Source: Streptomyces tanashiensis (GTDB lineage: Bacteria > Actinomycetota > Actinomycetes > Streptomycetales > Streptomycetaceae). Taken from it: 64,000 nucleotides of DNA. The stretch spans positions 221,780 through 285,779 of the forward strand of contig NZ_BMRZ01000010.1 of NCBI RefSeq assembly GCF_014648895.1. The letters are read 5' to 3'. Below the pieces are notes generated by a model, which was given only the letters and a program-made list of their open reading frames with translations, was not told the origin of the DNA and ran no database searches. Both the position numbers and the translations under genes were made by a program. Of this stretch, positions 58,301 to 64,000 are shown piece after piece (the stretch's first letter is position 1; the number at the start of each line of letters is the position of its first letter).

Positions 58301-60844
58301 GCGCACCCGGGCCTGGCCGCCGAGGATGCCCTCGGTGCCCACCTCGCGGGCCACCCTCGTCACCTCGTCGGCGAAGTTCGACAGCTGGTCGACCATGGTG
58401 TTGACGGTCGTCACCAGCTCCAGGATCTCGCCCTTGGCGTCGACCGTGATCTTCTTCGACAGGTCGCCCATGGCGACCGCCGTCGTGACCTCGGCGATGT
58501 TCCGCACCTGGATGGTGAGGTTGTTCGCCATGAAGTTCACCGACTGGGTGAGGTCCTTCCAGGTGCCGGAGACCCCCTGCACCTCGGCCTGACCGCCCAG
58601 GATGCCCTCGGTGCCCACCTCGCGGGCCACCCGGGTCACCTGCTCCGCGAAGTTCGAGAGCTGGTCCACCATCGTGTTGAGGGTGTTCTTCAGCTCCAGG
58701 ATCTCGCCCCGCGCGTCCACGTCGATCTTCTGCGACAGGTCACCGCGCGCCACCGCGGTGGCGACCTGCGCGATGTTGCGGACCTGGGTGGTGAGGTTGC
58801 CGGCCATGCCGTTCACCGAGTCCGTCAGGTCGCGCCACACGCCGGCCACACCCGGCACCTGCGCCTGACCGCCGAGACGTCCGTCCGTGCCCACCTCGCG
58901 GGCCACCCGGGTCACCTGGTCCGCGAACGCGGAGAGCTGGTCCACCATCGTGTTGATGGTGTTCTTCAGCTCCAGGATCTCGCCCCGCGCGTCCACGTCG
59001 ATCTTCTGCGACAGGTCACCACGGGCCACGGCCGTCGTCACCTGCGCGATCTGCCGCACCTGCGAGGTCAGGTTGCCGGCCATGAAGTTCACGGAGTCCG
59101 TGAGCTCCCGCCAGCGCCCGGACACCCCGTCGACCCGCGCCTGACCGCCGAGCCGGCCCTCCGTGCCCACGTCCCGGGCCATCCGGGTCACCTGGTCCGC
59201 GAAGGACGACAGCTGCGACACCATCGTGTTGACGGTGTTCTTCAGCTCCAGCATCTCGCCGGCCACGTCCACCGTGACCTTCTGCGACAGATCACCGTTG
59301 GCGACCGCCGTCGTCACCTGCGCGATGTCCCGCACCTGACCGGTCAGGTTGCGGAAGGCCGTGTTCACCGAGTCGGTGAGGTCCTTCCACGTGCCCGCCG
59401 CACCCGGCACCTCGGCCTGGCCGCCGAGCAGACCCTCGACGCCGACCTCCCGGGCCACCCGGGTCACCTCGGAACCGAACGCCGAGAGCTGGTCCACCAT
59501 CGTGTTGACGGTGTTCTTCAGCTCCAGCATCTCGCCGGCCACGTCCACCGTGACCTTCTGCGACAGATCACCGTTGGCGACCGCCGTCGTCACCTGCGCG
59601 ATGTCCCGCACCTGCGTGGTGATGTTCCGGAAGACCGTGTTGACGGAGTCCGTGAGGTCCTTCCACGTCCCCGCCGCACCCGGCACCTGCGCCTGACCAC
59701 CGAGCAGACCCTGCGCGCCGACCTCACCCGACACACGGGTCACCTCGTCGGCGAAGGTCCGGAGCGTCTCGGTCATCTGGTTGATGGTGTCGGCGAGTTG
59801 GGCGATCTCACCGCGCGCGGAGACCCGAACCTTCTGCGACAGGTCACCGTTGGCGACCGCCGTCGTCACCTCGGCGATCCCTCTCACCTGATTGGTGAGA
59901 TTGCCCGCCATCGTGTTGACGGAGTCCGTGAGGTCCTTCCACACACCGGCGACCCCGGCCACCTCGGCCTGACCGCCGAGCTCACCCTCCGTACCCACCT
60001 CACGCGCGACGCGGGTCACCTCGGAGGAGAACGACGACAGCTGGTCCACCATCCGGTTGACGGTGTTCTTCAGCTCCAGCATCTCGCCGGCCACGTTCGC
60101 CGTGACCTTCTGAGACAGATCGCCGTCCGCGACCGCCGTCGTCACGAGCGCGATGTCCCGCACCTGGGCCGTCAGCCGGTTCGCCATGGTGTTGACGGAG
60201 TCCGTGAGGTCCTTCCACGAACCGGACACCCCGCGCACCTGCGCCTGACCGCCCAGCTTGCCGTCCGTACCCACCTCGACGGCGACCCTGGTCACCTCGG
60301 AGGCGAACACCGACAGCTGGTCGACCAGGTTGTTGGCGGTACGAGCGACCTTCAGGAACTCCCCTCGCAGCGGCCGGACGGTCCCGTCCGCACCCTCCGA
60401 ACGCAGGTCCATCCGCTGGTCCAGGTCACCCTCGGCCACCGCCGACAGGACCCGCCCCACCTCGGACACCGGCCGGGCCAGATCGTCGACGAGCGCGTTC
60501 GCGGCCTCGATCGCCGCAGCCCACGCCCCCTCACTGGCCCCCGCCTCAAGACGCTCGGAGAGCTTGCCCTCGCGGCCGACCACCCGCCGGACCCGCGACA
60601 GCTCACCCGTCACATGCATCTGCCGGTCGGCGACCTCGTTGAACACGGCGGAGATCTCCGCCATGACCCCGTCACCGGACACCGTCAGCCGTCTGCGGAA
60701 GTTCCCGTCCCGCATCGACACCAGCGCGGCCAACAGCCGCTCCAGTGCCGCCGCGTCCACCTGGACCGTCCCCCCACGGGAACGCCCGCCCCTCGCGCGC
60801 GTGCCACTGCCTCCGCCGCGCCGCGCCGCCGTGCCAGACTCCAC
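55364..60844 (-). CDS. osaA: OsaA hybrid sensor histidine kinase with HAMP array
   Basis: 1826 residues, no clear membrane helix. Residues about 25-180 hold an opening HAMP-like segment; about 180-1060 is an array of ten 92-residue HAMP repeats, each with a GGQA-x-V-x-G-x-x-G-x-W-(K/R)-(D/E)-L-(T/S) core. A GAF domain (about 1100-1280) follows, then a coiled coil, HisKA with NMSHELRTPLNSLLILAK near 1365, an HATPase domain (GLGLSISREIARLLGGEIFA), and a C-terminal receiver with Asp in VVLMDIMMPEMDGYAT near 1755. This is the architecture and position of S. coelicolor OsaA, an osmoadaptation hybrid kinase. The soluble HAMP rod suggests a cytoplasmic stress sensor. osaC is divergent. Confidence 0.95.
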   Translation of the reverse strand: MESGTAARRGGGSGTRARGGRSRGGTVQVDAAALERLLAALVSMRDGNFRRRLTVSGDGVMAEISAVFNEVADRQMHVTGELSRVRRVVGREGKLSERLEAGASEGAWAAAIEAANALVDDLARPVSEVGRVLSAVAEGDLDQRMDLRSEGADGTVRPLRGEFLKVARTANNLVDQLSVFASEVTRVAVEVGTDGKLGGQAQVRGVSGSWKDLTDSVNTMANRLTAQVRDIALVTTAVADGDLSQKVTANVAGEMLELKNTVNRMVDQLSSFSSEVTRVAREVGTEGELGGQAEVAGVAGVWKDLTDSVNTMAGNLTNQVRGIAEVTTAVANGDLSQKVRVSARGEIAQLADTINQMTETLRTFADEVTRVSGEVGAQGLLGGQAQVPGAAGTWKDLTDSVNTVFRNITTQVRDIAQVTTAVANGDLSQKVTVDVAGEMLELKNTVNTMVDQLSAFGSEVTRVAREVGVEGLLGGQAEVPGAAGTWKDLTDSVNTAFRNLTGQVRDIAQVTTAVANGDLSQKVTVDVAGEMLELKNTVNTMVSQLSSFADQVTRMARDVGTEGRLGGQARVDGVSGRWRELTDSVNFMAGNLTSQVRQIAQVTTAVARGDLSQKIDVDARGEILELKNTINTMVDQLSAFADQVTRVAREVGTDGRLGGQAQVPGVAGVWRDLTDSVNGMAGNLTTQVRNIAQVATAVARGDLSQKIDVDARGEILELKNTLNTMVDQLSNFAEQVTRVAREVGTEGILGGQAEVQGVSGTWKDLTQSVNFMANNLTIQVRNIAEVTTAVAMGDLSKKITVDAKGEILELVTTVNTMVDQLSNFADEVTRVAREVGTEGILGGQARVRGVTGTWKDLSDNVNLMANNLTSQVRNISRVSAAVANGDLTKKVTVEARGEVAELADTVNTMVTTLSSFADEVTRVAREVGTDGILGGQARVPGVSGTWRDLTDSVNGMADNLTGQVRQIAAVTTAIAKGDLTKKIDIDARGEIQELKSTINTMVDQLSNFAEEVTRVAREVGTDGQLGGQARVRDVDGTWRDLTESVNEMAGNLTRQVRAIAAVATAVTRGDLNLKIDGVDAAGEIQALQENINTMIANLRDTTLANEEQDWLKGNLARISGLMQGRRDLDDVASLIMSELTPVVSAQHGAFFVAMPTGSAHSDAELVGEGEGSYELRMRGSYGYSSGSMPTSFRPGETLIGTAAEEKRTIQVNVPPGYLKISSGLGEAAPAHVIVLPVLFEGKVLGVIELASFQPFTQIQRDFLNQLAELIATTVNTISVNTKTEVLLQQSQELTEQLKERSAELEHRQKELQGSNLELEEKAELLARQNRDIEVKNTEIEEARQVLEERAEQLAVSMRYKSEFLANMSHELRTPLNSLLILAKLLADNAETNLTPKQVEFAETIHGAGSDLLQLINDILDLSKVEAGKMDVSPTRIALVQLVDYVEATFRPLTAEKGLDFSVRVSPELPATLHTDEQRLLQVLRNLLSNAVKFTDTGAVELVIRPAGADVPQSIREQLLEAGSLRDPEADLIAFSVTDTGIGIAASKMRVIFEAFKQADGTTSRKYGGTGLGLSISREIARLLGGEIFAASEPGRGSTFTLYLPLSPTELPSGGYGQGAQDADDPHQGTEEGAAGAMHPFPHFPPPPVRTEARSGAGALFRHRRKAAAEATGVRGAVPGQFGQQTAAEREEPEAEPRRTFGFSGEKVLIVDDDIRNVFALTSVLEQHGLAVLYAENGREGIEVLEQHDDVTVVLMDIMMPEMDGYATTTAIRRMPQFAGLPIIALTAKAMKGDREKAIESGASDYVTKPVDPDHLLSVMEQWMRGQ
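57720..60290. repeat. 276-bp coding tandem repeat of osaA
   Basis: The ten HAMP repeats recur every 276 bp; landmarks near 57764, 58040, 58316 and onward to 60246 carry nearly the same bases (GGCGGTCAGGCx... on the coding strand). Long identical stretches make the array prone to recombination and to assembly collapse. Confidence 0.85.
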
Positions 60845-61113
60845 CGTGTCCCTCCCGAAAGGGGTCGACCGTACCGCTCCGGCTCTCGCCGTCAGCCTGC
60901 CCAGTGTTTCACCGCGACCGAACCAGGCGATAACAGTTCGGCAGCTTCACACAGCGTCCCTACCCCCGGGGGACGGAATCAGCGGTGACCGGCATCCGCT
61001 CGGACAGCGAAGGTAAGTAACCTGGCATCCGGCTGTCCAACCGCCCCGGTCCGCCCGGCGGGGGCGGCGTGGTGCGCGCACGACCACCGGGCAGCGGGAG
61101 GGACAGACCGAGC
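60845..61113. other. osaA-osaC divergent promoter region
   Basis: 269 bp that must hold promoters for both genes. Contains a CCCCCGGGGG palindrome near 60964. I could not assign SigB-type promoter boxes with confidence. No gene supported. Confidence 0.5.
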
Positions 61114-63763
<2,650 letters not shown>

Positions 63764-63824
63764 CCCCCACCGGCGCCCCCTCTGGGGGGCGCCGGCCACT
63801 GTTCCGCACACACTCCGGAAACGC

Positions 63825-63858
63825 GAAAAGGCCCCCGCCAAGAGGCGGGGGCCTTTTC
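63825..63858. terminator. Strong bidirectional terminator
   Basis: GAAAAGGCCCCCGCC (63825-63839) and GGCGGGGGCCTTTTC (63844-63858) pair perfectly, 15 bp, AAGA loop. A/T runs on both sides make it intrinsic in either direction, for osaC (plus) and the rRNA/tRNA transcript (minus). Confidence 0.93.
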
Positions 63859-63865
63859 ATTTCGG

Positions 63866-63938
63866 AGCCCTTTAACGGAATCGAACCGTTGACCTTCTCC
63901 TTACCATGGAGACGCTCTACCGACTGAGCTAAAAGGGC
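63866..63938 (-). tRNA. tRNA-Thr (anticodon GGT)
   Basis: 73 nt on the minus strand. Acceptor GCCCTTT pairs with AAAGGGC; D arm GCTCAGTCGGTAGAGC; anticodon stem TCTCC/GGAGA with loop ATGGTAA gives GGT; T arm AACGG-TTCGATT-CCGTT. CCA is not encoded. It lies directly downstream of 5S rRNA and ends 7 nt before the terminator hairpin. Confidence 0.97.
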
Positions 63939-63941
63939 GGG

Positions 63942-64000
63942 TGTTCGGCGGCGTCCTACTCTCCCACAGGGTCCCCCCTGCAGTACCATCGGCGCTGAAA
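63942..64000 (-). rRNA. 5S rRNA, 3' part (cut by window edge)
   Basis: On the minus strand the last 59 nt read CGATGGTACTGCAGGGGGGA ... GTGGGAGAGTAGGACGCCGC and CGAACA, the 3' half of streptomycete 5S rRNA. The 5' part and 23S/16S lie to the right of the window. Only 3 nt separate it from tRNA-Thr. Confidence 0.95.

Noticed and set aside
63764..63927. C-terminal extension of a 952-codon frame past osaC
   Set aside because: This is the out-of-frame continuation after the C7 run; it even enters the terminator and tRNA-Thr.

Overview
The window is high-GC chromosomal DNA (about 72% G+C, many GTG starts, GGAGG-type ribosome sites) from a Streptomyces. Gene content and order point to the same genus: gluR-gluK/gluABCD, recA-recX, lhr-nei, clgR-cinA-pgsA-rimO, ftsK and osaB-osaA/osaC follow the core arrangement known from S. 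coelicolor. The right end enters a ribosomal RNA operon read on the minus strand (3' part of 5S rRNA, then tRNA-Thr).

Layout. 0-4 kb: a minus-strand run of MFS transporter, LLM-type flavin oxidoreductase, LysR regulator and an EamA permease cut by the window edge. 4-5.7 kb: a divergent, apparently extra glutamyl-tRNA synthetase behind a leader hairpin that buries its ribosome-binding site. 5.7-12.9 kb: an accessory island of secreted proteins, with three minus-strand genes (a small six-cysteine protein and two related beta-rich proteins) facing three consecutive RCC1-repeat proteins. 13-20 kb: TAXI-type binding protein, the GluK/GluR two-component system and the gluABCD glutamate ABC transporter with its operator, intercistronic hairpin and terminator. 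20-23 kb: an FAD monooxygenase, then a cysteine-rich leader peptide, an attenuator-like hairpin, a cysteine dioxygenase gene interrupted by one in-frame TGA, and a coupled rhodanese. 23-27 kb: recX, recA with an SOS box, and two hydrolases. 27-31 kb: a NarL-type two-component pair followed by a short cytochrome bd oxidase (cydAB). 31-40 kb: AI-2E family permease, DUF3046, a cyclase-like protein, PucR regulator, metallo-beta-lactamase hydrolase with MFS partner, azlCD and an AraC regulator. 40-47 kb: the giant helicase lhr, a 58-bp inverted-repeat element flanked by CTAG at its stop codon, nei, an SDR and a small membrane protein. 47-54 kb: clgR, cinA, pgsA, rimO, a RodZ-like HTH membrane protein, and ftsK. 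54-64 kb: the osmoadaptation system osaB, osaA and divergent osaC, the last with an apparent frameshift at a C7 run, then a strong terminator, tRNA-Thr and 5S rRNA.

How they work together. GluK/GluR most likely senses glutamate and controls gluABCD. The cysteine leader, dioxygenase and rhodanese form a sulfur-amino-acid degradation unit. RecA/RecX, Lhr and Nei serve DNA repair. ClgR controls Clp proteolysis. OsaA/B/C tune the osmotic stress response through SigB. The least explained parts are the secreted-protein island at 5.7-12.9 kb and the extra GluRS. Two genes (cysteine dioxygenase and osaC) carry single lesions in otherwise intact frames, so either the assembly has errors there or the strain has lost or regulates these functions. 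All assignments come from reading the sequence; no database search was run.
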